Source: Thalassospira marina (lineage in GTDB: Bacteria; Pseudomonadota; Alphaproteobacteria; Rhodospirillales; Thalassospiraceae). Taken from it: a DNA stretch of 64,000 bases. Position numbers and translations under genes: made by a program. The notes beneath the pieces were generated by a model. That model did no database searches. It saw only the letters and a list, made by a program, of their open reading frames with translations, and was not told the origin of the DNA. Below, one piece after another: positions 32,289 to 41,470 of the stretch. Within the stretch, counting starts at the first letter, position 1. Each line of letters begins with the position of its first letter. The stretch is from NCBI RefSeq assembly GCF_002844375.1, contig NZ_CP024199.1, positions 1,066,001 through 1,130,000 of the forward strand, written 5' to 3'.

Positions 32289-33404
32289 TTAGACGAGTTC
32301 GCCCAGGGATGCCGGGGTGAAGGTTTCAACCTTGTCGCCATTGCCGTTCTGGACTTTTGCGACCCAGTTCGGATCGCTCAGCAGGGCGCGGCCCACAGCC
32401 ACCAGGTCAAATTCATCACGTTCCATGCGGGTCAAAAGTTTGTCGATGCCAGCATTGCTGACTTCTTCGCCCGAGAATGAACCGATAAAGTCGCCCGAAA
32501 GGCCAACCGAACCAACGCTGATGGTGGCCGCACCGGTAATTTTCTTGGCCCATCCCGCAAAGTTAAGGCCGTCTTCGCCGTCAATTTCGGGGAATTCCGG
32601 TTCCCAGAAACGGCGCTGCGAGCAATGGAAAATATCCACGCCAGCATCGGCCATCGGTGCCAGCCAGCTTTCCATTTCGGCGGGGCTGGTGGCAAGGCGG
32701 GCGGCGTAATCCTGCTGTTTCCACTGCGACAGACGAATGATGATCGGGAAATCGGGGCCAACGGCCTTGCGCACGGCGGCAATGATTTCAACAGCAAAAC
32801 GCGAGCGTTCGGCAATGGTTTTGCCGCCGTAATTATCATCACGGTGGTTGGTGCCATCCCAGAAGAACTGGTCAATCAGATAGCCGTGCGCGCCATGGAT
32901 TTCGGCAACGTCAAAGCCCAGGCGTTTGGCATCGGCAGCGGCCTTGGCAAAGGCGGCAATGGTATCGGCGATGTCTTCGTCGCTCATGGCTTTGCCACGC
33001 GGTTTGTCCGGGCCTTCAAGGGCTGAGGGGCTTTCAACGGCAACATCGGGCACCCAGTCGGTCATGAAGCTGGTGACCGAGCCGGTATGCCAGATTTGCG
33101 GGCCCATTTTGCCACCGGCTTCATGCACGGCATCAATCACGCCTTTCCAGCCGGCAAGGGCTTCTTCGCCATGGAATAAGGGAATGTTGAAATCATTGCG
33201 TGATGCCGGGCGGTCAATCACGGTGCCTTCGGACAGGATCAGGCCAACCTGGCCTTCAGCGCGGCGTTTGTAATAGGCGGCATTGGCCGCACCGGGAATA
33301 CCCGCCGGTGCCATGGAACGGGTCATTGGTGCCATCACGATGCGGTTGGCAAGTTCCAGCGATTTGATTTTGAAGGGTTTGAACAGAATATCGGTCGAGC
33401 TCAT
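32289..33404 (-). CDS. Old yellow enzyme-type NADH:flavin oxidoreductase
   Basis: This 371-residue FMN enzyme is a TIM barrel of the OYE family that reduces activated alkenes or other electrophiles with NAD(P)H. Visible are NRIVMAPMTRSMA near the N-terminus, EIHGAHGYLIDQFF, the NYGGKTIAERSRF segment and the late AVGRALLSDPNW phosphate-binding part. ATG 33404 follows AAAGGAA. It is divergent from an HxlR-family regulator, with which it shares a promoter region; electrophile-responsive control is likely. Confidence 0.9.
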   Translation of the reverse strand: MSSTDILFKPFKIKSLELANRIVMAPMTRSMAPAGIPGAANAAYYKRRAEGQVGLILSEGTVIDRPASRNDFNIPLFHGEEALAGWKGVIDAVHEAGGKMGPQIWHTGSVTSFMTDWVPDVAVESPSALEGPDKPRGKAMSDEDIADTIAAFAKAAADAKRLGFDVAEIHGAHGYLIDQFFWDGTNHRDDNYGGKTIAERSRFAVEIIAAVRKAVGPDFPIIIRLSQWKQQDYAARLATSPAEMESWLAPMADAGVDIFHCSQRRFWEPEFPEIDGEDGLNFAGWAKKITGAATISVGSVGLSGDFIGSFSGEEVSNAGIDKLLTRMERDEFDLVAVGRALLSDPNWVAKVQNGNGDKVETFTPASLGELV

Positions 33405-33437
33405 GCGGATTTCCTTTGGAAAAGTGATTTGCTGTTT

Positions 33438-33465
33438 AGATATAAAAAATATACTTACTGTCAAT
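33438..33465 (-). promoter_or_regulatory. Sigma-70-like promoter of the OYE gene
   Basis: On the minus strand TTGACA (33460-33465) is 16 bp from TATCTA (33438-33443), about 34 bp before the start codon. The position next to the HxlR gene start makes the same gap the likely HxlR binding site. Confidence 0.6.
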
Positions 33466-33505
33466 CAGGCACCCGAAACCAACCAGGTATATTTAAGGAA
33501 ACCTT

Positions 33506-33910
33506 ATGGACGACTATAACGGGATGTGTAATCCGCAGCGGTTCCATGTTGATTGCCCCAGCCGGAAGCTGTTTGACCAGATAGCCGATAAATGGTCGAT
33601 GATGATTCTGACGGTTCTTGATAGCGGACCGATGCGCTTTAACGCCATTCGCCGCCAGCTTGAAGGCATCACCCAAAAGGCCCTGACCCAGACGCTGCGC
33701 CGCCTGGAACGTAATGGCCTGGTCGAGCGCGAAGTGATCGCGACATCCCCTGTTGCCGTGCAATACAGCGTGACGGAACTGGGGTGCCAGTTAAAAGGGC
33801 CGTTCAAGGCGCTTTATAAATGGACTGTTGATAACCTTGACGAGGTTGAAAGGGCGCGTGCCGCCTTTGACCAGCGTATCGAGGAAGAAGAAGAACGCCT
33901 GCGCGCCTGA
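33506..33910 (+). CDS. HxlR-family transcriptional regulator
   Basis: The 134-residue regulator is a winged helix of the HxlR type: KWSMMILTVLDSGPMRFNAI, the recognition region GITQKALTQTLRRLERNGLV and the wing with PVAVQYSVTELG. Cysteines at residues 8 and 17 lie before the DNA-binding domain. In relatives such as YodB, an N-terminal cysteine reacts with quinones or diamide, so this may sense electrophiles. It is divergent from the OYE gene, its most likely target. Confidence 0.87.
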   Translation: MDDYNGMCNPQRFHVDCPSRKLFDQIADKWSMMILTVLDSGPMRFNAIRRQLEGITQKALTQTLRRLERNGLVEREVIATSPVAVQYSVTELGCQLKGPFKALYKWTVDNLDEVERARAAFDQRIEEEEERLRA

Positions 33911-34043
33911 TGGGCTGGTGGGCTGTCAAAACGGCCATTGATCGTGAAAATGGGTGGCAAAACGTGCGGGCAGGGCAGTTTGTATCAGACATGTCTTGCC
34001 CCGGCCTGTTCGCACGGCTAAGAACAGGGACAGGAACCAACAG

Positions 34044-35360
34044 ATGAACGGAGCATATCGGGTGGGGTGGTATAAAACTTTTGTTTTGCCGGTAGTTCGC
34101 TGGATTGACCCGGAATGTTCACACGGGCTGGCCCTGTGGGCGTTAAAGCATAATCTGGTGCCAAAACCCGAAGGCGCACTTGATCGCAGCCCGCTTCTGG
34201 AATGCGAGGTTTTTGGCCGCAAATTTGCCAATCCGGTTGGCCTTGCTGCCGGGTTTGACAAAAATGCCGAAGTTCCCAACCGTATGCTTGATCAGGGTTT
34301 TGGTTTTGTCGAAATCGGGTCGGTAACGCCGGAACCGCAACCGGGCAACCGCAAACCACGCCTGTTTCGCCTGTATTCCGACCGTGCGGTGATCAACCGC
34401 ATGGGATTTAACAATGATGGTTCGGCCATTGTTGCCACCCGTTTGCGCAAACGCGCGCGCCGGGGCATTCTGGGTGCCAATCTTGGTAAAAACAAATATG
34501 CCGCCGATGCCGCCGACGATTACGCAAAAGGTGTTCGCGCCCTTGGCCCCTTTGCCGATTATCTGGTGGTAAATGTTTCATCGCCCAATACCCCGGGCCT
34601 GCGCGCGCTTCAGGGCCGCGAACCGCTGGCGCAGCTTTTATCGGCTGTTCTGGCCGCGCGCGATGATGCCGCACCGGGTGTGCCGGTATTGTTGAAGGTT
34701 GCGCCGGACCTGACGGAAGATGACAAGGCCGATATTGCAAGCGTTGTGCTGGATCTGAAAATTGATGGCATGATCGTTTCCAACACCACAATCGACCGCC
34801 CGGTTGGCCTGAACAGCTATGACCAGTCGGAAACCGGTGGTCTTTCCGGGCCGCCTTTGATGGCACCTTCTACCAAGGTTCTGGCCGATTTTTACCGCCT
34901 GACCAAAGGCCAGGTGCCGCTGATTGGTGTTGGCGGGATTGCATCGGGCAAAGATGCCTATGAAAAGATTTTGAATGGCGCCTCACTGGTGCAGCTTTAT
35001 TCAGCACTGGTTTATCACGGGCCGGGCATGGCACAGGAAATCAAGGAGGACCTTGAAAAACGCCTGCGTCAGGATGGTTTTGCATCGGTGGCCGATGCCG
35101 TTGGCGCGGCATTCCCGGAAATCAGTGGCAAACATGCCGCGATTGACGAAGTTGCCCGTGCGACGCAAGCAGCACCTGCGAATGATGCCGTGATTGCGGA
35201 TGCCCCTGCGGCCGAAGTTGCAAGCGCAACCGCCGCCGCAGCAACGGCCGATGCCAAGGTTGATGCACCAGAGCCAGCCACTGATGCGGCAGAGAAAGCC
35301 GACACGGATGGTTCAGCCAAAGCCGAAACCGTAAAACCGGAAGCACCGAAGCAGGATTGA
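34044..35360 (+). CDS. pyrD: Dihydroorotate dehydrogenase (class 2) with Ala-rich C-terminal tail
   Basis: This enzyme oxidises dihydroorotate to orotate in pyrimidine synthesis, passing electrons to quinone at the inner membrane. The N-terminal helices, ANPVGLAAGFDKNAE, NRMGFNNDG, the catalytic serine in VNVSSPNTPGLR and GVGGIASGKDAYEKI are all present. At 438 residues it is about 70 to 80 longer than usual. The extra C-terminus (from about residue 370) is a low-complexity Ala, Asp, Glu and Lys tail. ATG 34044 follows AGGAA. It probably shares a transcript with the HAD gene downstream. Confidence 0.92.
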   Translation: MNGAYRVGWYKTFVLPVVRWIDPECSHGLALWALKHNLVPKPEGALDRSPLLECEVFGRKFANPVGLAAGFDKNAEVPNRMLDQGFGFVEIGSVTPEPQPGNRKPRLFRLYSDRAVINRMGFNNDGSAIVATRLRKRARRGILGANLGKNKYAADAADDYAKGVRALGPFADYLVVNVSSPNTPGLRALQGREPLAQLLSAVLAARDDAAPGVPVLLKVAPDLTEDDKADIASVVLDLKIDGMIVSNTTIDRPVGLNSYDQSETGGLSGPPLMAPSTKVLADFYRLTKGQVPLIGVGGIASGKDAYEKILNGASLVQLYSALVYHGPGMAQEIKEDLEKRLRQDGFASVADAVGAAFPEISGKHAAIDEVARATQAAPANDAVIADAPAAEVASATAAAATADAKVDAPEPATDAAEKADTDGSAKAETVKPEAPKQD

Positions 35361-35433
35361 TCTGCCGGTAATGAAGTGAAATTACTGCGCAGGTGATGCC
35401 TGTGCGGTGCGTGATCCTCGCAGGAGAAACCCG

Positions 35434-36315
35434 ATGCCGCAAACGCCCTATCAGATGATTAACGGCCTGTCCGAAGTGATCGGAAATTATGATGCCGTGA
35501 TCCTGGATTTGTGGGGTGTGGTGCATGACGGGGTAACGCCCTATCCCAATTCGATCACGGCGATGAAGGCCCTGAAGGATGCGAGCATCCCGGTTGCGCT
35601 TTTATCCAACGCGCCGCGCCGTTCCAGCGTGGTGATTGCCCGCATGGAAGATATGGGCATTGACCGTGCCCTTTATGGCCCGGCGGTGGCATCGGGTGAA
35701 ATTGCCTATCACCAGCTGCGTGACCGGGTGGATGCCTGGTACGGCAAACTGGGGCGCAAGGTGTTTCGTGTTGGCCCGGTACGTGACCATTCCATGTTTG
35801 AAGAACAGGATGTCGAGGTTGTCGATACCCTTGAAGATGCTGACTGGATGCTGGTAACCGGCCCGGATGACGACCATGACCCGGTATCGCATTATGAAGA
35901 TATGTTGCATCTGGCATTGTCGCATAACCTGCCCATGCTGTGCCCGAACCCGGACCGCGAAGTGATCCGGGGTGGTGAACGCATTATCTGTGCCGGTGCC
36001 ATTGCTGGCCGCTATGAAGAACTGGGTGGGAATGTGCGCTGGGAAGGCAAGCCGCTTGCCAGTGCCTATGATTTCTGCCTGCAGGCCTTTGATATGGGGC
36101 CTGATGCGCGCCTGCTGGTGGTTGGGGATTCGCTTTCAACCGATGTGGCCGGTTCCAATGCAGCCGGGCTTGATATTGCCTTTGTCACCGGCGGTATCCA
36201 TGCCGAGGAACTGGATGCCCCGCGCGGCACCCTGCCGGAAAAGGCAAAGTTGGACCAGCTTTTGGAAGTAACCGGGCGCCATGTGACCTATGCGATGGGC
36301 GATTTTTGCTGGTAA
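35434..36315 (+). CDS. HAD-superfamily IIA phosphatase (TIGR01459-like)
   Basis: The 293-residue protein has the HAD motif I DLWGVVHDG (Asp nucleophile), motif II ALLSNAPRR, and a late motif IV-type VVGDSLSTDVAGSNAAG. It is of the NagD/IIA cap class found widely in alphaproteobacteria; it may dephosphorylate a sugar or nucleotide phosphate, substrate unknown. ATG 35434 follows CAGGAG. It lies 73 bp after pyrD and may be co-transcribed. Confidence 0.85.
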   Translation: MPQTPYQMINGLSEVIGNYDAVILDLWGVVHDGVTPYPNSITAMKALKDASIPVALLSNAPRRSSVVIARMEDMGIDRALYGPAVASGEIAYHQLRDRVDAWYGKLGRKVFRVGPVRDHSMFEEQDVEVVDTLEDADWMLVTGPDDDHDPVSHYEDMLHLALSHNLPMLCPNPDREVIRGGERIICAGAIAGRYEELGGNVRWEGKPLASAYDFCLQAFDMGPDARLLVVGDSLSTDVAGSNAAGLDIAFVTGGIHAEELDAPRGTLPEKAKLDQLLEVTGRHVTYAMGDFCW

Positions 36316-36340
36316 CAGCAAGAAAACATTGAACAGAATT

Positions 36341-36379
36341 AAAAAACGCCGCCCGAACATGCATCGGGCGGCGTTTTTT
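36341..36379. terminator. Strong bidirectional terminator
   Basis: AAAAAACGCCGCCCGA (36341-36356) and TCGGGCGGCGTTTTTT (36364-36379) form a perfect 16-bp stem. A- and T-runs at both ends serve both strands. It separates the HAD gene from the convergent aminotransferase. Confidence 0.93.
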
Positions 36380-36393
36380 GTCGTAAGGCCAGG

Positions 36394-37251
36394 TTAGATC
36401 GCGGCAGCCAGGTTTGCCTCGATATAGATTTCGCGCAGGCGTTTGGCGATCGGGCCCGGTGTGCCTTCGCCGATTTTAACATCGTCAATTTCGACAACCG
36501 GATAGACAAAGGAAGAAGCCGAGGTAATGAAGGCTTCTTTGGCCTTTTGGGCTTCGGCGATGGTAAAGGCGCGTTCTTCGACCTTCAGGTCCAGTTCTGC
36601 CGCACATTGCAAAATTGCCTTGCGGGTAATGCCGTGCAGAATGTCGTTGGACAGTTCGCGGGTGATGATGGTGTTGTTTTCATCAACGATATAGGCGTTG
36701 TTTGATGACCCTTCGGTCACTTTGCCATCCAGCACCAGCCAGGCATCATCCGCGCCTTTTTTTGCCGCTTCGTTTTTAACCAGCGACGAATAGAGCAACT
36801 GCACGGTTTTGATATCACAACGACGCCAGCGCTGATCCGGGAAGCTTGCGACTTTCAAGCCACGGTCCGCAGCAGCGCTTTTGATCAGCGATTTGGCCTG
36901 GGTAAACAGGACAAGGCCCGGTTCCACATCACTTGCGGGGAACATGAAATCGCGGTCAGACGCGGCACCGCGTGAAACCTGCAGATAAACCAGGCCTTCG
37001 GTGATGTTGTTTTTGCTGATCAGTTCGCGGTGAATTGCCAGCAGGGCATCGCTATCGACGGTGAAGTTGATGCCAAGTTCGCGGATCGAACGTTCAAGGC
37101 GGGTCATGTGACCGTGAAAGTCGATCAGCTTGCCTTCAAGAACGGAGGTCACTTCATAGACGGCGTCGGCAAACAGAAAGGCGCGGTCAAAGATAGAAAC
37201 GGATGCTTCGTTTTCCGGCACATATTTGCCGTTCACATACACAGTACGCAT
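36394..37251 (-). CDS. D-amino-acid aminotransferase (class IV)
   Basis: The 285-residue PLP enzyme of fold-type IV resembles D-alanine aminotransferases: YVNGKYVPENEASVSIFDR, a PLP lysine probably at K148 in RRCDIKTVQLL, and TEGSSNNAYIVDENN. It interconverts D-amino acids and 2-oxo acids. ATG 37251 with AGGA before it is far better than the frame extension to 37584. It is a paralogue of the enzyme at 1909-2769. Confidence 0.85.
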   Translation of the reverse strand: MRTVYVNGKYVPENEASVSIFDRAFLFADAVYEVTSVLEGKLIDFHGHMTRLERSIRELGINFTVDSDALLAIHRELISKNNITEGLVYLQVSRGAASDRDFMFPASDVEPGLVLFTQAKSLIKSAAADRGLKVASFPDQRWRRCDIKTVQLLYSSLVKNEAAKKGADDAWLVLDGKVTEGSSNNAYIVDENNTIITRELSNDILHGITRKAILQCAAELDLKVEERAFTIAEAQKAKEAFITSASSFVYPVVEIDDVKIGEGTPGPIAKRLREIYIEANLAAAI

Positions 37252-37614
37252 TTGAATTTCCTGTCGGTTCAGATCGGCTGCCGATCCCGTAAAGCAATAG
37301 GGGCGTTTCCCGCAATTTGTGCCTGGCAATTCTGTTTTTATGCAGGCATTGCAACGTTGATTATCAGATAGCACACCGCTGGCACTGTTGTCGCGGAACG
37401 CCGTGATTGTTGCGTTAAAAAGGTGGATTGTTGTTTGGGTGGGCCGCGCTTGCCCGCATGTGCGATATAAAGGCAGGTGATTGAGCAATATTATCGCAGA
37501 AAATTCCAAGCTTTCGGGTGGGGCATTTGGATTGGTATGGCGGAATGCGGAGGGGGGATGATGAAGGGGGATGATATTGCACATATCAAACGGCGGAGTC
37601 AGCGCCGGGGCCGG
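37252..37614. other. Intergenic gap
   Basis: This 363-bp stretch precedes the aminotransferase and lies downstream of the solute-binding protein gene. I see no gene, RNA or clear operator. The open frames here have no ribosome binding site. Confidence 0.5.
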
Positions 37615-38382
37615 TTAAAAGGTCAGCACCAGACCATGTTTGTGAACCAGCCTGGCATAGGTGCCATCGGCCTTGATGGTTGCGAGGGCTTTGTTGAATT
37701 TTTCAAGCAGGATATGGGTTTGCGGATAATCCTTTGAGGTCATCAAAAACAGCCCATCGCCCTGCACCAGCGGTTTTTTCAGGGTATAGAATTTGGCGAC
37801 TTCTTCGGGCGGGAAAAGCTTTTCGATCATGTACCAGCCAAGGGTGGTGGCGGTTGAAAACAGATCGATGCGGCCCAGTTGCAAGCGGCGGAAATTCTGT
37901 TCTTCCGAATGGGCATATTCCACATCCAGCCCGGCATCCTTGAACCAGGGTTCGTAATAATAACCCTGAATGCCGCCAATGCGATAGGGGCGCAAATCAG
38001 CCAGGCTATCAAACGTGATGTCGGGTTTTTGCCCATCGGCGCGATAGGCAAAAAAATGGGAATCAGCCAGATACAGCGCATCGGAAAACAGAAAGGCCTT
38101 TTGGCGTTCCGGCGTTTTGCGATACGGGATTGCCCCCCACGCGGTGGTATTGCTGACTTCCTGTTCGCAGCGTTTCCACGGATAAAACCGGAATTCAAAC
38201 CGAACATCCATTTTTGGGCCGATTTCATCAAACAGATCGATCAGAAAGCTGTTTTCATCATTGGCGGTGACATAGGGCGGGTAATGGTTGGTGGCAATGA
38301 CCAGGGTTTGTTGCGCCCGGGCGGGGGCCGCAAACAGCGCGCAGAAAACGGCATATAACAGGATTTTGCCCAGAAGCTTCAT
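37615..38382 (-). CDS. Orphan periplasmic solute-binding protein, family 3
   Basis: The 255-residue protein has a signal peptide (LLGKILLYAVFCALFAAPARA) and a polar amino-acid-type binding domain with LVIATNHYPPYV and the late YARLVHKHGL. No permease or ATPase is beside it. Such orphan family members may work with a distant transporter, or as sensors. The start at 38382 places the signal peptide correctly. Confidence 0.8.
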   Translation of the reverse strand: MKLLGKILLYAVFCALFAAPARAQQTLVIATNHYPPYVTANDENSFLIDLFDEIGPKMDVRFEFRFYPWKRCEQEVSNTTAWGAIPYRKTPERQKAFLFSDALYLADSHFFAYRADGQKPDITFDSLADLRPYRIGGIQGYYYEPWFKDAGLDVEYAHSEEQNFRRLQLGRIDLFSTATTLGWYMIEKLFPPEEVAKFYTLKKPLVQGDGLFLMTSKDYPQTHILLEKFNKALATIKADGTYARLVHKHGLVLTF

Positions 38383-38489
38383 CGCGTTATCCCGGCAATG
38401 CAAAGAACCAGCCGGAACGGGTTTGTCCCGGTGGAGTTACCGGTTTGCATATGGGGTTGCAGTGATGGACTTTTTAGGGGGACGCAACA

Positions 38490-38523
38490 CAAAGGGCCGC
38501 AACATTGTGGCTGCGGCCCTTTG
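38490..38523 (-). terminator. Hairpin at the end of the ABC operon
   Basis: CAAAGGGCCGCA (38490-38501) and TGCGGCCCTTTG (38512-38523) form a perfect 12-bp stem just after the ATPase gene. The following T content is modest. Confidence 0.65.
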
Positions 38524-38538
38524 AAAACGATGTGGTAA

Positions 38539-39651
38539 TTATGCCTTTTGCACTGAAACCGGTTCACTGGCCGGGGGCAGGCGCAATTCGCTTTCGCGAT
38601 CAAAAATATGGGCTTTATCCATATTAAAGGCGATCTGCACCGTGCCGCCAATCGCAAGGTCCGGCCGGGCCAGGGTAAATATTTTCACCGGTTTTCCCGC
38701 CAGTGTGACATGCACCAGCGTTGAAAGGCCCATCGGTTCAATCAGTTCCACCGTGGCTGTAACGGACGGGCTGGAACCATCTTCGACAATGTCGATATGT
38801 TCGGGCCGTGCGCCAAGGGTGATTTTTTGGCCTGACATTGCCTGAGCGGACGGCAGAACCGGAATGATTGTGCCGTCTTCAAGGGTTATGGCCGCATTTG
38901 TTGCATCGGTTTGATAGATGCCTTCGAGGAAATTCATCGCGGGTGAGCCAATGAAGGATGCGACAAAAATGTTGGCCGGCCGGTCATAAATTTCAAGCGG
39001 GCTGCCAACCTGCTGCACGATGCCGTCATACATGGCAACAATGCGATCTGCCATGGTCATGGCTTCGATCTGGTCGTGGGTGACATAAACCGATGTCGCG
39101 CCAAGGCGGCGGTGAAGTTTGCGAATTTCGGTGCGCATCTGTTCGCGCAGGCGGGCATCCAGGTTTGATAATGGTTCATCAAACAGAAATGCCTGTGGCT
39201 GGCGCACAATGGCACGCCCCATGGCAACGCGCTGGCGCTGCCCGCCCGAAAGGGCCTTGGGCCGGCGTTCGAGCAGGGCATTAAGGCCGAGAATGCCGGC
39301 AACGTTTTCAATGGCGCTGGCGACTTTTTCCTTGGCGGTTTTGCGCAGATTAAGCGCGTAGCTCATATTTTCGGCAACCGACATATGCGGGTAAAGCGCA
39401 TAGGACTGGAACACCATTGCAATGTCGCGGTCCTTGGGTTGCAGGTCGTTTACAACCGTGCCGCCAATGCTGATATCGCCCGATGTGATTTCCTCAAGCC
39501 CGGCAATCATGCGCAGAAGCGTTGATTTGCCACAGCCCGACGGCCCGACCAGCACGATAAATTCGCCATCCCGGATATCGAGATTGATGCCGTGAAGCAC
39601 ATCAACAGCACCATAGCTTTTGCGGGCGTTGGTAATTTCGATAGAAGCCAT
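38539..39651 (-). CDS. Sugar-type ABC transporter ATP-binding protein (UgpC/MsmX-like)
   Basis: The 370-residue ATPase has Walker A GPSGCGKST, the LSGGQRQRV signature, Walker B FLFDEPLSNLD, the H-loop VTHDQ and a C-terminal TOBE/OB domain (GARPEHIDIVEDGS). It energises the importer encoded upstream in the same operon. GAGGA precedes the ATG. It is the last gene of the GntR-controlled unit. Confidence 0.92.
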   Translation of the reverse strand: MASIEITNARKSYGAVDVLHGINLDIRDGEFIVLVGPSGCGKSTLLRMIAGLEEITSGDISIGGTVVNDLQPKDRDIAMVFQSYALYPHMSVAENMSYALNLRKTAKEKVASAIENVAGILGLNALLERRPKALSGGQRQRVAMGRAIVRQPQAFLFDEPLSNLDARLREQMRTEIRKLHRRLGATSVYVTHDQIEAMTMADRIVAMYDGIVQQVGSPLEIYDRPANIFVASFIGSPAMNFLEGIYQTDATNAAITLEDGTIIPVLPSAQAMSGQKITLGARPEHIDIVEDGSSPSVTATVELIEPMGLSTLVHVTLAGKPVKIFTLARPDLAIGGTVQIAFNMDKAHIFDRESELRLPPASEPVSVQKA

Positions 39652-39662
39652 TTTATCCTCGT

Positions 39663-40514
39663 TTATCCTTTGACGGCACCGGCCGTAAGCCCCTGTACCA
39701 GATAGCGCTGGATCAACAGGAAGAACACACAGGCAGGGATCAGGGCCAGCACGCCAGCGGCCATCATCTGCCCGAAATCGACACCGAATTTGGAAACAAA
39801 GCTGAGCAATCCGACCGGGAAGGTCGATGCGGATTCACTGCTGACCAGCATCAGCGCAAACAGCAGTTCCGACCAGGCTGCGGTAAAGACAAAGCCAAGG
39901 GTTGCGGCAATGCCCGGCAGGGTCAGGGGCAGGATGATGCTGCGAAATGCCTGGAAACGTGTGTTGCCATCAATCATGGCGGCTTCTTCCAGGTCCTTGG
40001 GGATCCCGTCAAAGAAGGACTGCATCAGGAAGGTGGCGAAGGGCACGTTAAAGGCGGTGTAAACAACAATCAGGCCTGTCAGGCTGTCGGTCAGGCCGAG
40101 CGGGGCCAGGATGCGGAAAATGGGCGCAATCAGCATGACCAGCGGGAACATTTGCGTAATCAGCATCAATGCGACAATCACGATTTTGCCCCGAAAGCGA
40201 AACCGCGAAAACGCATAGCCCGTTACCGCCGCAACAATGCAGGTAAAGAACGCCGTGCTGCCCGAAACAATTACCGAATTCATGAAGTAATGCGGGAAAT
40301 TGCTTTGGGTCATGACGAAGGTGTAATTGTCCCACGTCGTGCGGGACGGCCACATCCGGACACCTTCGGTGTAAAGAATGTCATTGGGCGTTACCGAAAC
40401 TTTCAAAAGCCAGTAAAGCGGAAACAGCGCAAAAACGACAAAGGCAGCAATCAGCAGGTAATGGGTGCCCCAGTAAACCGTTTTGCGAAGCGGGGAATTT
40501 CCCGGCGTTGACAT
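39663..40514 (-). CDS. ABC sugar transporter permease (MalG-like)
   Basis: The 283-residue inner-membrane protein has six predicted helices and the EAA loop (LEEAAMIDGNTRFQAFRSII) that contacts the ATPase. It is the second permease of the importer. AGGA lies upstream of the ATG. The 11-bp gap to the ATPase gene supports one transcript. Confidence 0.9.
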   Translation of the reverse strand: MSTPGNSPLRKTVYWGTHYLLIAAFVVFALFPLYWLLKVSVTPNDILYTEGVRMWPSRTTWDNYTFVMTQSNFPHYFMNSVIVSGSTAFFTCIVAAVTGYAFSRFRFRGKIVIVALMLITQMFPLVMLIAPIFRILAPLGLTDSLTGLIVVYTAFNVPFATFLMQSFFDGIPKDLEEAAMIDGNTRFQAFRSIILPLTLPGIAATLGFVFTAAWSELLFALMLVSSESASTFPVGLLSFVSKFGVDFGQMMAAGVLALIPACVFFLLIQRYLVQGLTAGAVKG

Positions 40515-40532
40515 GTCCGAATTCCTTTGGGG

Positions 40533-41465
40533 TTAACTATCGGCGTGGGTCATGGCACGGCGCAGCGCAATAACGCCCAGCGCATAGGCCAGCAACAGCA
40601 CAAGCAACACAGCCGCAATGGCCGATGCATAACCAAAATCAAGCCGGCGGAAGGCCTGGGTGAAAATATAGCTGGCAACGATTTGCGTTGAATCAGCCGG
40701 GCCACCCTTGGTCATGACCACAATCAGATCGGCGAAATTGGCAATCCAGATGGTTCGAAGCATCAGCGTGATCGCGATGGTGGGCGCGAGGAAGGGAATG
40801 GTGATGCTTAAAAACTGCTGGCGGGTATTGGCCCCGTCAATCGATGCGGCTTCGTAAAGTTCGCCGGGGATGGATTGCAGGGCAGCAAGCAGGGTGATGG
40901 CAAAAAACGGAATGCCAAACCAGATATTGGCAATGATCGGCCCCCACATGGCAAGGTCGGGGTCCGACAGGATGTTAAAGGGCGTATCCATGATACCAAG
41001 GCTGACCATCCAGTGCGGAAGGGGGCCTACCACCGGGTTGAACATCCAGGCCCAGTTCAGACCCGACAGAAATGTGGGCACCGCCCAGGGCAAAAATACC
41101 AGCGCCTGCACAAGCCTGCGACCCAGGAATTGCCGGTTTAACAACAGGGCCAGGACCAGCCCCAGCGTGAACTGGAAAAACAGCGAGCCAAAAGTCCACC
41201 AGGCAGTATTGACCAGCGCACCCAAAAAGGCACCATCGGTCATCAGTGTCTGGAAATGGGCCATGCCGACAAACCCGCCGCTAAACGGGTTAAGGATGCG
41301 GATATCGCGAAACGCATAGCTAAGGCCCAGAATAAGCGGCATCAGCATAACGGCAATAATCAGCACCAGCGCCGGTGAGACATAATAATAGGGTTCGAGA
41401 ATGCCGGAAAGCTTGTGGGAAAATACGCCCCGCCTTGCGGCGGGACGATTTCCGACATCAGTCAT
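40533..41465 (-). CDS. ABC sugar transporter permease (MalF-like)
   Basis: The 310-residue permease has several membrane helices (YYYVSPALVLIIAVMLMPLI, then others) and the EAA loop LYEAASIDGANTRQQFLSI. It pairs with the MalG-like permease. I took ATG 41465, 5 bp after the binding-protein stop, though ATG 41492 overlapping that gene is also possible; neither has a strong ribosome site. Confidence 0.88.
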   Translation of the reverse strand: MTDVGNRPAARRGVFSHKLSGILEPYYYVSPALVLIIAVMLMPLILGLSYAFRDIRILNPFSGGFVGMAHFQTLMTDGAFLGALVNTAWWTFGSLFFQFTLGLVLALLLNRQFLGRRLVQALVFLPWAVPTFLSGLNWAWMFNPVVGPLPHWMVSLGIMDTPFNILSDPDLAMWGPIIANIWFGIPFFAITLLAALQSIPGELYEAASIDGANTRQQFLSITIPFLAPTIAITLMLRTIWIANFADLIVVMTKGGPADSTQIVASYIFTQAFRRLDFGYASAIAAVLLVLLLAYALGVIALRRAMTHADS

Positions 41466-41470
41466 GCTGG

